A stretch of 64,000 bases of DNA, from positions 1 through 64,000 of the forward strand of contig URPL01000008.1 of the NCBI GenBank assembly GCA_900549725.1. The letters run 5' to 3'. The position numbers and the translations under genes were made by a program. Shown in pieces: positions 17,331 to 26,470 of the stretch. The notes under the pieces are model-generated. The model was not told the DNA's origin. It did no database searches and saw only the letters and a program-made list of their open reading frames with translations. Every line of letters starts with the position of its first letter. Position 1 is the stretch's first letter. This DNA comes from an uncultured Eubacteriales bacterium. Its GTDB lineage: Bacteria > Bacillota > Clostridia > Oscillospirales > CAG-272.

Positions 17331-19427
17331 ATGAAAACGGTATCGGATTATTTCGGCAGCCTTTGCTTTGACGACAGAGTGATGAAGGCGCGGCTCTCCG
17401 CGGGGGTGTATGCCTCTTTGAAGAAAACCATCGATCAGGGGGAGCGGCTGAATGCACAGGTCGCAAATGCCGTTGCGGAAGCGATGAAGGAATGGGCGAT
17501 CGAGCGGGGCGCAACGCATTTTACGCATTGGTTCCAGCCGCTGACCGGTATCACGGCGGAAAAGCATGATGCATTTATCACGCCGGCATCCGACGGCCGC
17601 GTGATTATGGAGTTTTCCGGAAAAGAGCTGATCAAAGGCGAGCCGGATGCCTCTTCGTTCCCCTCCGGCGGGCTTCGCGCAACCTTTGAGGCAAGAGGCT
17701 ATACCGCCTGGGATCCGACCTCCTATGCTTTTATTAAGGATAAAACGCTTTGCATTCCGACGGCTTTCTGCTCCTACGGCGGAGAAGCGCTGGATAAGAA
17801 AACACCGCTGCTGCGCTCTATGGAGGCGCTCAATAAGCAGGCGCTGCGTATTCTGAAGCTGTTCGGAAAGACCGATGTAAAGTATGTGCGCACCTCTGTG
17901 GGGCCGGAGCAGGAATATTTCCTGGTCGATCGCGAAATGTATGAAAAGCGCAAGGATCTGATTTTCACCGGACGTACGCTCTTCGGTGCAAAACCGCCCA
18001 AAGGGCAGGAGCTTGACGACCATTATTTCGGCGTAATCAAGCCGCGCGTTGCCGCTTATATGGAAGATCTGAACGAGGAGCTTTGGAAGCTCGGCATTCT
18101 TGCCAAGACGGAACACAACGAGGTCGCCCCCGCGCAGCATGAACTTGCTCCGATTTATTCCACCACGAATATTGCCACCGACCACAACCAGCTCACCATG
18201 GAAATTATGCAGAAGGTGGCGCTGCGGCACGGGCTTGTGTGCCTTTTGCATGAAAAGCCGTTTGCCGGGGTAAACGGCAGCGGCAAGCACAATAACTGGT
18301 CTATGGCGACCGATACGGGCGTGAACCTGCTCACCCCGGGCGAGACGCCGTATGAAAACGCGCAGTTTCTTTTGTTCCTTTGCGCGGTGATCCAGGCGGT
18401 GGATGATTATCAGGATCTTTTGCGGCTGTCCGTAGCAACCGCGGGCAACGACCATCGCCTCGGCGCCAACGAGGCGCCGCCCGCCGTTGTTTCCATGTTC
18501 CTTGGGGATGAGCTCACGGCTGTGCTGGATGCCATCGAAACCGATACGCCGTACAGTGCCGCAGAAAAAACGGTGATGCGGCTCGGCGTGCATGTTCTGC
18601 CGCGGTTCTTCCGCGATACCACAGACCGCAACCGTACCTCGCCGTTTGCCTTCACCGGAAATAAATTTGAATTCCGCATGCTCGGCTCTTCCAACAGCAT
18701 TGCCTGTGCCAATATCATGCTGAACGCCGCGGTGGCTCAGTCGCTGCGTCTGTATGCGGATCGGCTTGAGGGCGCGGCGGATTTTGAGGGGGTCTTGCAT
18801 GATCTGATCAAGGAAACCGTCAAGGCGCATAAGCGCATCATCTTCAACGGAAACGGTTATGACGATGCATGGATCAAGGAGGCAACCGAAAAGCGCGGTC
18901 TTTTGAATCTGCGCACCACGCCCGATGCATTGCCGACCATTCTCGCAAAGAAGAATGCGGACATGCTGACCTCTCTCGGGGTCTTCACTCCCGCCGAGAT
19001 CAAATCGCGCTATGAGATCACGCTGGAGAACTACTGCAAGAGCGTAAATATCGAGGTTTCCACCATGATCGATATGGCGAAGAAAGAGATTCTGCCCGCC
19101 GTTGCGGGATACGGTGCCGCCCTTGCGAAAAATATTGCCGCAAAGAAGAAGGCGCTCGGGGAAGTGCCCTGCGCCTATGAAACAAAGACGGCGGCAAAGC
19201 TCTGCGCGCTCACCGATGAAATCGGCGCGGCAACGGAGGCACTTGAAAAGGCGCAGTATGCCTATGCAACCGTATCCGATATCACGGAAGCGGCAGATAT
19301 GATCCGCGATGAAATTCTCGGAAAAATGGCGGAGCTGCGCGTGGCCTGCGATGAAGCGGAAACCATGACGGCAAAGGAATACTGGCCGTTCCCGACCTAC
19401 GGCGATCTGCTTTTCGGCGTACGGTAA
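17331..19427 (+). CDS. glnN: Type III glutamine synthetase
   Basis: The 698-residue protein has the large size of GSIII and makes glutamine from glutamate and ammonia. GSIII-specific segments are seen: FPSGGLRATFEARGYTAWD, GPEQEYFLVD, KTEHNEVAPAQHELAPIY, NGSGKHNNWS and RNRTSPFAFTGNKFEFRMLGS. The C-terminal third is the helical extension of the family. The ATG follows AGAAGGGAGA. Upstream are a consensus promoter, ANTAR hairpins and a terminator, so it is probably induced by antitermination when nitrogen status requires it. It is the second glutamine synthetase in the window, the other being the short type I enzyme across the divergent control region. Confidence 0.97.
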   Translation: MKTVSDYFGSLCFDDRVMKARLSAGVYASLKKTIDQGERLNAQVANAVAEAMKEWAIERGATHFTHWFQPLTGITAEKHDAFITPASDGRVIMEFSGKELIKGEPDASSFPSGGLRATFEARGYTAWDPTSYAFIKDKTLCIPTAFCSYGGEALDKKTPLLRSMEALNKQALRILKLFGKTDVKYVRTSVGPEQEYFLVDREMYEKRKDLIFTGRTLFGAKPPKGQELDDHYFGVIKPRVAAYMEDLNEELWKLGILAKTEHNEVAPAQHELAPIYSTTNIATDHNQLTMEIMQKVALRHGLVCLLHEKPFAGVNGSGKHNNWSMATDTGVNLLTPGETPYENAQFLLFLCAVIQAVDDYQDLLRLSVATAGNDHRLGANEAPPAVVSMFLGDELTAVLDAIETDTPYSAAEKTVMRLGVHVLPRFFRDTTDRNRTSPFAFTGNKFEFRMLGSSNSIACANIMLNAAVAQSLRLYADRLEGAADFEGVLHDLIKETVKAHKRIIFNGNGYDDAWIKEATEKRGLLNLRTTPDALPTILAKKNADMLTSLGVFTPAEIKSRYEITLENYCKSVNIEVSTMIDMAKKEILPAVAGYGAALAKNIAAKKKALGEVPCAYETKTAAKLCALTDEIGAATEALEKAQYAYATVSDITEAADMIRDEILGKMAELRVACDEAETMTAKEYWPFPTYGDLLFGVR

Positions 19428-19436
19428 GAACGGCGG

Positions 19437-19700
19437 AAAAAAGAAAAACAAAAAGCGTTTGAGCGCGGAGGAGTACCGCGGGCGCGGGGAACACAGAGAG
19501 CGGGGAGAGGCTGAGAGCCCCGTTTTCCCGCCCGGGGGAAAAACGCCGCGTGAGCTGCAATCCGAACAAAAGCAAGCCTTTTTATTAGGTGCGTCGGGAA
19601 CCGCCCGTAACAGCGGCAGGCTTTGACGGAAGCCGATGAGCAAAAAGGATAGGTGGCACCGCGAGCACAGCACTCGCCCTACCCGATGCTGCATTTGATT
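19437..19700 (+). promoter_or_regulatory. T-box leader of asnB, probable tRNA-Asn specifier
   Basis: The 296-base gap between glnN and asnB holds a T-box. Stem I is marked by GGAGTA (S-turn side), then ACAGAGAGCGGGG...GGCTGAGAGCCCC at the top. The specifier loop candidate is GAAAAACGCC, with AAC (19542-19544, Asn) followed by a purine. A stem III-like GGCTT/AAGCC helix follows, then the conserved AGGTGGCACCGCG (19651-19663) with the CGAG/CTCG antiterminator helix. No strong terminator follows; only a weak CAGCA/TGCTG stem before a T-rich run is visible, so the output step (termination or translation) is uncertain. Confidence 0.85.
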
Positions 19701-19723
19701 GTTTGTTTTGGGAGGAAACTGAG

Positions 19724-21301
19724 ATGTGTTCGATTATGGGATATTGTGCCCCCTGTAAAAAGCCGGATGTGTTTGCAGAGTGTTTTGACCGCACCGTTTC
19801 CCGCGGGCCGGACGACAGCCGTATTGTTGATACCGGGACGGGACTGCTCGGCTTTCATCGCCTTGCCATTATGGGTCTGAGCCCGCAGGGGATGCAGCCG
19901 TTTTGCCTTGACGGCAGCTATCTTGTCTGCAACGGCGAAATTTACGGCTATGAAAAATGGAAGAAAATTTTATCGCTGAAATATCAGTTTCACAGCGGTT
20001 CCGACTGTGAGATTTTGTTGCCGATGTACCGCGAATACGGCACGGGCATGTTTCGGAGACTGGATGCGGAATTTGCGCTGGTTTTATATGATGCGCAAAG
20101 CGGCGGCTATGTCGCCGCGCGCGACCCCATCGGTATCCGCCCGCTGTATTACGGCTATGACGATACGGGAGCCGTCATATTTGCGAGTGAAGCGAAAAAC
20201 CTTGTGGGGCTATGCGAAAAAATTCTTCCGTTTCCGCCCGGGCATTATTATAAGGACGGAAAATTTACCTGTTATGCGGATGTAACCAAGGTGGATTCCG
20301 TTTGTACGGACTCGCTTGATATCGTGTGCAAAAACATACGGGAGAAGCTGATCCGCGGGGTGGAAAAACGCCTTGTCAGCGACGCAAAGGTCGGCTTTTT
20401 ACTCTCGGGGGGACTTGATTCCTCCCTGGTATGCTCCATCGCCGCGCGCAAACTCAAAACGCCTATCCGCACCTTTGCCATCGGCATGGATAAGGATGCG
20501 ATCGATCTGAAATATGCGCGCATGGTTGCAGAGCATATCGGCAGCGAGCATACCGAGGTCATAATGACAAAGCAGCAGGTGCTGGATTCTTTGGAAGAGG
20601 TGATTCACCTGCTCGGCACCTACGATATCACCACGATCCGTGCCAGCATGGGCATGTATCTGCTCTGCAAATGGATTCATGAAAACACGGATTTGCGGGT
20701 TTTGCTCACGGGCGAGATTTCCGATGAACTGTTTGGGTATAAGTATACCGATTTTGCGCCCAGCGCCGCGGCATTCCAGCAGGAATCGCAAAAAAGAGTG
20801 CGGGAGCTGCATATGTATGACGTGCTGCGGGCGGACCGCTGCATATCCGTGAACTCTCTCGAAGCGCGCGTGCCGTTCGGAGATCTTGATTTTGTGCGCT
20901 ATGTCATGGCGGTGGACCCCGAAAAGAAGCTGAACACCTATGGCATCGGTAAATATCTTCTGCGGCGGGCATTTGAGGGAGACTACCTCCCACCGGAAAT
21001 TTTAATGCGTGAAAAGGCGGCGTTTTCGGACGCGGTCGGGCATTCCATGGTGGACGATCTTAAGGAATACGCAAACGAATATTATTCCGATGCGGCATTC
21101 GCAAAAAAAGCGGCACGCTATACGCACGCTGCGCCCTTTACCAAGGAATCGCTCCTGTATCGCGAGATTTTCGAAAAATTCTATCCGCATCAATCCGGGA
21201 TGGTGACCGATTTCTGGATGCCGAACCGCACCTGGAAGGGGTGCGACGTCAACGACCCGTCGGCACGCGTGCTTTCCAACTACGGAGACAGCGGTAAATA
21301 A
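19724..21301 (+). CDS. asnB: Asparagine synthetase (glutamine hydrolysing)
   Basis: The 525-residue enzyme makes asparagine from aspartate, ATP and glutamine. The start at 19724 puts the catalytic cysteine at position 2 (MCSIMGY), as class II amidotransferases need, and follows a GGGAGGAAA site; a start at 19703 would bury it. The N-terminal glutaminase domain has RGPDD, FHRLAIMG and CNGEIYGY. The synthetase domain carries the PP-loop SGGLDSSL at about residue 230. The C-terminus KFYPHQSGMVTDFWMPNRTW is also family-like. It is preceded by the T-box and followed by a strong terminator. Confidence 0.96.
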   Translation: MCSIMGYCAPCKKPDVFAECFDRTVSRGPDDSRIVDTGTGLLGFHRLAIMGLSPQGMQPFCLDGSYLVCNGEIYGYEKWKKILSLKYQFHSGSDCEILLPMYREYGTGMFRRLDAEFALVLYDAQSGGYVAARDPIGIRPLYYGYDDTGAVIFASEAKNLVGLCEKILPFPPGHYYKDGKFTCYADVTKVDSVCTDSLDIVCKNIREKLIRGVEKRLVSDAKVGFLLSGGLDSSLVCSIAARKLKTPIRTFAIGMDKDAIDLKYARMVAEHIGSEHTEVIMTKQQVLDSLEEVIHLLGTYDITTIRASMGMYLLCKWIHENTDLRVLLTGEISDELFGYKYTDFAPSAAAFQQESQKRVRELHMYDVLRADRCISVNSLEARVPFGDLDFVRYVMAVDPEKKLNTYGIGKYLLRRAFEGDYLPPEILMREKAAFSDAVGHSMVDDLKEYANEYYSDAAFAKKAARYTHAAPFTKESLLYREIFEKFYPHQSGMVTDFWMPNRTWKGCDVNDPSARVLSNYGDSGK

Positions 21302-21345
21302 TTTTGCTTCATGAAAAAGAAGATCCTCCTTCTTTCATGAAATAT

Positions 21346-21385
21346 CCCCTGCGCCGTTCTGCGTCGGCGCAGGGGAGCTTTTTAT
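21346..21385 (+). terminator. Terminator after asnB
   Basis: CCCCTGCGCCG (21346-21356) pairs with CGGCGCAGGGG (21365-21375), followed by GCTTTTTATT. It overlaps the 3' end of convergent trmB by a few bases. Confidence 0.88.
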
Positions 21386-22056
21386 TGCGGTTGCTTCGGT
21401 TGCGGCAGCGGGCATACGGTTGCGACGCAGCGGTGAATGGGGAAGCCCTTGGCGGAGAAGTTTTTTTCGTATTCCGTTTCGAGATTTTCCGCGTTCCACG
21501 CGCTGTTATGCAAATCGCGCGTCAGCTCCGAGACGGAAAAGCCGCATTTTTCGAATTCCTCCAGGGAAAAATCAAACAGAGCGGCGTTGTCGGTTTTGAA
21601 AATGATTTTTCCGCCCTCGGGCAGGATTTCGCGATAAAGCATCAAAAAGTTTTCATGGGTGAGGCGGCGCTTGGCATAGCCTTTTTTCGGCCAGGGATCG
21701 GAAAAATTGAGATACAGCGTGTCGATCTCGCCGGGAGAGAACAGCTCCTTTAAGATGCGGGCGTCGGCGTTGATAAAACGGATATTCGGAATATCTTCGC
21801 GCGCACAGCCCTCCATTGCGCTCAGGATCACATCACTTACGCGCTCCATGGCGATGAAATTGAGCTCAGGGTGTTTTTTCGCCATTGCGAGAATGAATCC
21901 GCCCTTGCCGCAGCCGATCTCAAGCTGTACCGGGGCTGGCGTTCGAAATACCTCGGAAACGGGGCGCTTGCCGATGCCGCAGCATTCCGGATCAATCAAA
22001 AGATAGGACAAAGCGGCGATGCGCTCGGCACCGTGCTTTTTTTTTCGCATTCTCAT
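21382..22056 (-). CDS. trmB: tRNA (guanine-46-N7)-methyltransferase
   Basis: The 224-residue SAM-dependent enzyme modifies G46 in tRNA variable loops. The SAM-binding motif is LEIGCGKGGFI, followed by the NFSDPWPKKGYAKRRL motif that marks TrmB. The C-terminal part contains the TRDLHNSAW and ETEYEKNF segments. A longer frame to 22155 would add 33 residues unlike the family. The start at 22056 has AAAGGACC upstream at a slightly long spacing. It stands alone on the minus strand, convergent with asnB. Confidence 0.95.
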   Translation of the reverse strand: MRMRKKKHGAERIAALSYLLIDPECCGIGKRPVSEVFRTPAPVQLEIGCGKGGFILAMAKKHPELNFIAMERVSDVILSAMEGCAREDIPNIRFINADARILKELFSPGEIDTLYLNFSDPWPKKGYAKRRLTHENFLMLYREILPEGGKIIFKTDNAALFDFSLEEFEKCGFSVSELTRDLHNSAWNAENLETEYEKNFSAKGFPIHRCVATVCPLPQPKQPQ

Positions 22057-22196
22057 ATTGCACTTTGGTCCTTTCGGTGGTATAATAAAGGCGAAAATGA
22101 GTTTTTCTGCCCATTTTTGCCCCCATATTATAGCATGAGACCGCAAAGATTGCAACGCTGTTTTTTCTTTGCAAACAATTTCAAGGAGGATTCACC

Positions 22197-23231
22197 GTGA
22201 ACAGAGAATTGCTCTATCGGTATTTGGAGACCCGCTTTTCCGAAGCAGGCTTGGACGGTGCGCAAATTCAGCTTCAAACGGATTATTACCATAAAAAATT
22301 CGGTGCAATGAACGACCGCGAACTTTCATCCGAAATTCAGAAGCGCGGCGGCCCCGCCGCTTTGGCGGATGAGGCGGTTCGCCTTGCTCTGACGCAGCCG
22401 CTCACAAAGCCGCAGGATCCGATGCGGACCAGGCAGGATCTTGATGTCTCGGCAATTCTCGGGGGAAAGAGCGAGGATGCTGAATGCACTGCCGAGGCGA
22501 AGACCATCGCCGTGGACCGCGCCAAAATTGTCCGTGCCGACGCCGCAAGAATTTCCGAAGAAGCGGGCGCAGCCGCAACACCCGACGCCGTGCCGTCGCC
22601 CGATGCGCCGCAAGGCGCCCCCGCGCCGGCCGATGCCGATACCTGTATCTCCGCCGTTACGGAGGAAGAGGCGCAGCAGATTGAAGATGCAATCCGCGTG
22701 CGGACCGAGCAGATCGAAAAGCAGGAAAAAAGAGCGGAGAAAAACGCGGAGAAACCCGAGAAAAAACGACGCTCCCATTCTTCTTTTTATTATAAAACAT
22801 GGCGCGGCACGCCGACGCCCGAGCAACAAAAGTATTTTAAAACGCTGCTTCTTGCAAGCAGCCCGCTTTGGGGGCTGGCGCTGCTCCTTGGGGCGGCGCT
22901 GCTGCTCGGCGTGCTCTGTCTGATCGGCATTTCAATTCCCGGGCTTTTGCTTTTGATGCTTGTGTGGGTCGGCGGCGGCTGTGCCGTCTCGCTCGTCGGG
23001 CTGATTTACGGGCTTTCTCAGGTTTTTCTTGTGATGCCGAAAGGACTGGATGAGATCGGCCTTGGCATTATGGCTGCCGGGTTCACCCTCATGGGCGGAA
23101 TCCTGCTTTATAATGCCGCATTACGGCTGATGCCGTTTCTGTGGCATCGCTGGGTCGCATTCATCCGCCGTGTGCTTCGTACCGTTCCGGAGTTTTACGG
23201 CTATGTCAGAGGGGAGGTATATCGCAGATGA
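22197..23231 (+). CDS. Membrane protein with N-terminal HAAS/DUF1700-like region
   Basis: This 344-residue protein of unknown function starts at GTG after AAGGAGG. Residues 1-65 are a helical region resembling HAAS/DUF1700 signalling domains. Residues 70-180 are a low-complexity Ala/Pro/Glu-rich linker, with a highly charged Lys/Glu stretch around 170-195. The C-terminal 130 residues contain three or four membrane segments, beginning LLLASSPLWGLALLLGAA. It shares an ATGA overlap with the next gene, a DUF4097 protein, an arrangement common in Bacillota, often with a PadR regulator, which is absent here. Family assignment of the N-terminus is tentative. Confidence 0.75.
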   Translation: MNRELLYRYLETRFSEAGLDGAQIQLQTDYYHKKFGAMNDRELSSEIQKRGGPAALADEAVRLALTQPLTKPQDPMRTRQDLDVSAILGGKSEDAECTAEAKTIAVDRAKIVRADAARISEEAGAAATPDAVPSPDAPQGAPAPADADTCISAVTEEEAQQIEDAIRVRTEQIEKQEKRAEKNAEKPEKKRRSHSSFYYKTWRGTPTPEQQKYFKTLLLASSPLWGLALLLGAALLLGVLCLIGISIPGLLLLMLVWVGGGCAVSLVGLIYGLSQVFLVMPKGLDEIGLGIMAAGFTLMGGILLYNAALRLMPFLWHRWVAFIRRVLRTVPEFYGYVRGEVYRR

Positions 23232-24286
23232 AACCTGCTTCCGTTATTTTTCTCGGTGTCGCGCTTGTTTTGGTACTGCTCGGCTTCATTTTCACACGGG
23301 TCGCCTCTGCGCAGGCGAAAGCGCAGGGCATCAGCCTTTATACCACCGTAACGCAAAAGGGTGAAAATGAGAATGTGCAGACCTATGATTTCACAAACTC
23401 TTCCATTGATAAGCTGGTGCTTGCATTCAACAATGCGGCGATTCGTTTTTGCCAAAGCGAGGACGAAACCGCACGGATTGAGCTTGTCAATTTCAAGGTC
23501 GGCACCTTTGATATTACCGAAACGAACCGCATGCTGAATGTGACAAATCGCTCGCAGATTTTTGCTTTTTTGGATAATTTTAAAGAAGGCAATATTTCAT
23601 TTCACGGCCTGCGCGACTATCTAGCGTATACAAAGGTCGCCTCTGCCGAGCAAAGCGTGAATGTTTATCTGCCGGCTGAAATGAAGCTGAAAATCATTTC
23701 GGTGGACAGCGACGGCGGAGATGTTGCATTGGAAGCGCTTTCCCTTGCAAGCGATGTGCGCATTGAATCCAACGGCAAAACCGTTTCTCTGAAAAATGTG
23801 GAAACGACCTCGGAGGTCGCACTGACGCTCTCCGGCGGCGCACAGGCGACGCTTGAGGGCGTGCGCTGCAACAGCGGCGCTTTGACGCTGAACGGCGCAA
23901 CGGTTGCTGCGGGCGGGTTTGCCGTCGGCAATTTGAGTGTGACCGGAAGCCGCGGCTCGCTCAACCTCGGAATCGCCGGGGAGCGCGCTGCGTACTGGCT
24001 GGATCTTTCCACCAAAAGCGGCACATTTTTGCTCGACGGCAAAACCGTTGAAAGCCCGTATTCCGAATTGCCGGAATATTATGTGGAAATGATCAAAAAG
24101 CGGGAGAGCGACGCGCAAAGCGATACCGCAGCCGAATCGACCGACGACACGACCGCGCCGGAGGATCCCGCCGAGCAAGAGATGCGTTTTGTGGTTTCGG
24201 TGAAGCTTGATGCAGGCTCCGCAGACATTCATTTTGAGGGCGCGCCGACAGAGCCGGAGCCGCTGGATACCGAGACTTCCGAATAA
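23228..24286 (+). CDS. DUF4097-like exported beta-repeat protein
   Basis: The 352-residue protein starts with an uncleaved-looking membrane segment (residues 5-24, SVIFLGVALVLVLLGFIFT). The body alternates short beta-strand repeats (VNVYLPAEMKLKIISVDSDGGDV, then repeats of VRIESNGKTVSLKNVETTS) as in the DUF4097 putative adhesin fold. The tail is rich in Asp, Glu and Thr. The start at 23228 overlaps the stop of the HAAS-like gene. The two proteins probably act together at the membrane. No enzyme motif is present. Confidence 0.75.
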   Translation: MKPASVIFLGVALVLVLLGFIFTRVASAQAKAQGISLYTTVTQKGENENVQTYDFTNSSIDKLVLAFNNAAIRFCQSEDETARIELVNFKVGTFDITETNRMLNVTNRSQIFAFLDNFKEGNISFHGLRDYLAYTKVASAEQSVNVYLPAEMKLKIISVDSDGGDVALEALSLASDVRIESNGKTVSLKNVETTSEVALTLSGGAQATLEGVRCNSGALTLNGATVAAGGFAVGNLSVTGSRGSLNLGIAGERAAYWLDLSTKSGTFLLDGKTVESPYSELPEYYVEMIKKRESDAQSDTAAESTDDTTAPEDPAEQEMRFVVSVKLDAGSADIHFEGAPTEPEPLDTETSE

Positions 24287-24389
24287 AGGCATGCATAACT
24301 TTTCCGCCGCGACGAATACTGAACGCAGGGACGAACGAAGCGCAAAGCTTCGGCGTCTTCAGTTTCAAAAAAGGAAGGCGGACGAACAA

Positions 24390-24602
24390 ATGCTTGACCG
24401 TATCGCGTTGATTTTAACGATCATCGGAGCGCTGAACTGGGGTTCGATCGGTATTTTCCGATTTGATATCGTCGCATGGATTTGCGGCGGGCAGGGCGCA
24501 GTCTTATCCCGTATTATTTATACGGTGGTTGCGCTTGCGGGGCTTTGGTGTATCTCTCTTTTGTTTCGGGAGCGCAGTGCGATTGCCGAAGCGGAGCAAT
24601 AA
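24390..24602 (+). CDS. DUF378 family small membrane protein
   Basis: This 70-residue protein has two membrane helices. The first contains the DUF378 signature ALNWGSIGIFRFDIVAW and the second runs from RIIYTVVALAGLWCISLLF. The start at 24390 follows a GGAAGG site; the longer upstream frame has no such site. Function is unknown for the family. A terminator follows within 15 bases. Confidence 0.85.
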   Translation: MLDRIALILTIIGALNWGSIGIFRFDIVAWICGGQGAVLSRIIYTVVALAGLWCISLLFRERSAIAEAEQ

Positions 24603-24616
24603 CGATGCAGTTCGGA

Positions 24617-24647
24617 GCCGTCGGCAGAAAAGCCGGCGGCTTCGTTT
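24617..24647 (+). terminator. Terminator after the DUF378 gene
   Basis: GCCGTCGGC pairs with GCCGGCGGC across an AGAAAA loop (one G-U), followed by TTCGTTTTT. Confidence 0.85.
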
Positions 24648-24749
24648 TTGCCATTGCCGTTTTCTTACACAGAGTTCTTCTTTCCTGTGCACTTTTCCCT
24701 TATCTTTTCCGTGCGGGACGGAAAAACGAAAAATATTTGAAAAAAACTA

Positions 24750-24778
24750 TTGCAATTTTGCACAACATATGCTAAAAT
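24750..24778 (+). promoter_or_regulatory. Probable promoter of rpmE
   Basis: TTGCAA (24750-24755) and TAAAAT (24773-24778) are separated by 17 bases, ending 39 bases before the rpmE start. Confidence 0.65.
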
Positions 24779-24817
24779 ATGCTGTACTGTGAATCAGTTT
24801 GTAAAGGGGTGTGAAAC

Positions 24818-25024
24818 GTGAAAGAGGGAATTCATCCGAAGTACGAGGAGTGCACCATCACCTGCGCTTGCGGCGAGGTTGTGAAAACGAAGTCTTCGAA
24901 GGGCGATATCCGTGTTGAAATTTGCTCCAAATGCCATCCGTTCTTTACCGGCAAGCAGAAGTTTGTCGATGCAGGCGGGCGTGTTGATAAATTCAAGCAG
25001 CGTTTGAGCAAGGCCGGGAAGTAA
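24818..25024 (+). CDS. rpmE: 50S ribosomal protein L31 (zinc-binding form)
   Basis: The 68-residue protein is a full-length L31. It starts at GTG after AAAGGGG. Cysteines in TCACGE and in ICSKCHPFFTGK make the zinc site of the C+ type, and KQKFVDAGGRVDKF is the conserved C-terminus. A rho-independent terminator separates it from hflX. Confidence 0.97.
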   Translation: MKEGIHPKYEECTITCACGEVVKTKSSKGDIRVEICSKCHPFFTGKQKFVDAGGRVDKFKQRLSKAGK

Positions 25025-25052
25025 ATTTCGGTTTTTTGCAATCGGGTATGAC

Positions 25053-25104
25053 GGGTGAGGATCTGTGAGGTGTGCTTGCAGATGCTCACCCTTATTATTT
25101 TTTT
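25053..25104 (+). terminator. Terminator between rpmE and hflX
   Basis: GGGTGAG (25053-25059) pairs with CTCACCC (25085-25091) over a 25-base loop, followed by TTATTATTTTTTT. A near-identical GGGTGAG/CTCACCC stem also ends rpoD. Confidence 0.75.
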
Positions 25105-25120
25105 GAAAACGGAGGGCTGT

Positions 25121-26470
25121 ATGACGGAAATGACGGAAGAGAAAACCAAAAATGACATCGAAAAACAGGGGCAGCCGATCGCAACGCAGGAAAACGCGCC
25201 CGAGGGCGCCGTTCTTTGCGCGCTGCTTGTAAAGGGAGACGAGCATGCGGCGCAGGTTTCGCTCGAAGAGCTTGCGCGTCTTGCGGAGACTGCCGATGCC
25301 GTGGTGCTTGCAAAAATGACGCAGCAAAAGGATACGCCCGATGTAAAAAGCTATTTCGGCAGCGGCAAGGTTGCAGAGCTGAAAGAGCTGTGCGGGCAGC
25401 TTTGTGCGGATTTGTGTATTTTCGACGGAGAACTTACCCCCTCGCAGATCCGCAATCTTGAAAAGGAGCTGGACGGACCGCGTGTGATCGACCGCAGCAT
25501 GCTGATTCTTGATATTTTTGCGCGGCATGCAACCAGCGGTGAGGGGAAGCTGCAGGTTGAGCTCGCACAGCTGCAATATACCATTCCCCGTCTTAGCGGC
25601 AAAGGAACGGAGCTCTCGCGCCTTGGCGGCGGCATCGGCACAAGAGGCCCGGGCGAAACAAAGCTTGAAACGGATCGCAGGCACCTGCGCCGCCGCATTG
25701 ACGCCCTGAGCGAGCAGCTGGCGCAGCTTGACCGCACCAAAGAAGTGCAGCGGCAGGCGCGTATGCGCTCGGGCATTCCGAAGATTGCGATTGCGGGATA
25801 TACCAATGCCGGAAAGAGCACCCTGCTCAATGCGCTTACAAATGCCGGGATCTTGGCACAGGACAAGCTCTTTGCAACGCTGGATCCTACCACGCGCAAG
25901 TATGTGCTGCCGGGCGGCACCGAGGTCCTTTTAACGGACACCGTCGGCTTTATCCGCAATCTGCCGCACCATTTGATTCGCGCATTCCGCTCAACATTGC
26001 AGGAGGTCTGCTATGCGGATTTGATTTTGCTCGTTGTGGATGCATCTGATCCGGAAGCAAAGGCGCAGCTCGCCGTCACGCAGCAGCTGCTGTGTGATCT
26101 GGGCGCCGGGGAAAAGCCGGTGCTTTATGTGCTGAACAAAATCGACTGCGCTCCGCAGGGCGTTGCCTCGGCGGCGCTTGATGCAGCGGATACGGTGCCG
26201 CTCAGCGCAAAAACGGGGCAGGGGCTTTCCGCTTTGGCACGGGAAATCGAGCGTATTCTGCGCCGCGGCAGGCAAACGGTGACCCTGCTGCTTCCGCATG
26301 ATAAGGGCGCTGTTTTGCATAAGCTGCACACCGATGCAACCGTAAAAGCAACGCATTACGATGCGCAGGGCATTATTGTCGTTGCAGAAATGGAGGAGGC
26401 GGAGATCGGGCGCTTTGCCCCGTATATCACCGACCGGTTTTCAAACGATGGAACAAACAGCGGAATATAA
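25121..26470 (+). CDS. hflX: Ribosome-associated GTPase HflX
   Basis: The 449-residue GTPase splits stalled ribosomes under stress in the family. The N-terminal domain includes SYFGSGKVAEL and the FDGELTPSQIRNLE segment. The glycine-rich linker is RLSGKGTELSRLGGGIGTRGPGETKLETDRR. The G domain has GYTNAGKST (G1), DTVGFIRNLP (G3) and NKID (G4). The start at 25121 follows GGAGGG; an earlier ATG lies within the terminator region. The 3' end overlaps yigZ by 23 bases. Confidence 0.96.
   Translation: MTEMTEEKTKNDIEKQGQPIATQENAPEGAVLCALLVKGDEHAAQVSLEELARLAETADAVVLAKMTQQKDTPDVKSYFGSGKVAELKELCGQLCADLCIFDGELTPSQIRNLEKELDGPRVIDRSMLILDIFARHATSGEGKLQVELAQLQYTIPRLSGKGTELSRLGGGIGTRGPGETKLETDRRHLRRRIDALSEQLAQLDRTKEVQRQARMRSGIPKIAIAGYTNAGKSTLLNALTNAGILAQDKLFATLDPTTRKYVLPGGTEVLLTDTVGFIRNLPHHLIRAFRSTLQEVCYADLILLVVDASDPEAKAQLAVTQQLLCDLGAGEKPVLYVLNKIDCAPQGVASAALDAADTVPLSAKTGQGLSALAREIERILRRGRQTVTLLLPHDKGAVLHKLHTDATVKATHYDAQGIIVVAEMEEAEIGRFAPYITDRFSNDGTNSGI

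Noticed and set aside
17235..19694. Very long open frame (over 800 codons) on the minus strand opposite glnN
   Set aside because: It is the antisense shadow of a high-GC conserved gene; no family features, no ribosome binding site, and glnN is unmistakable.
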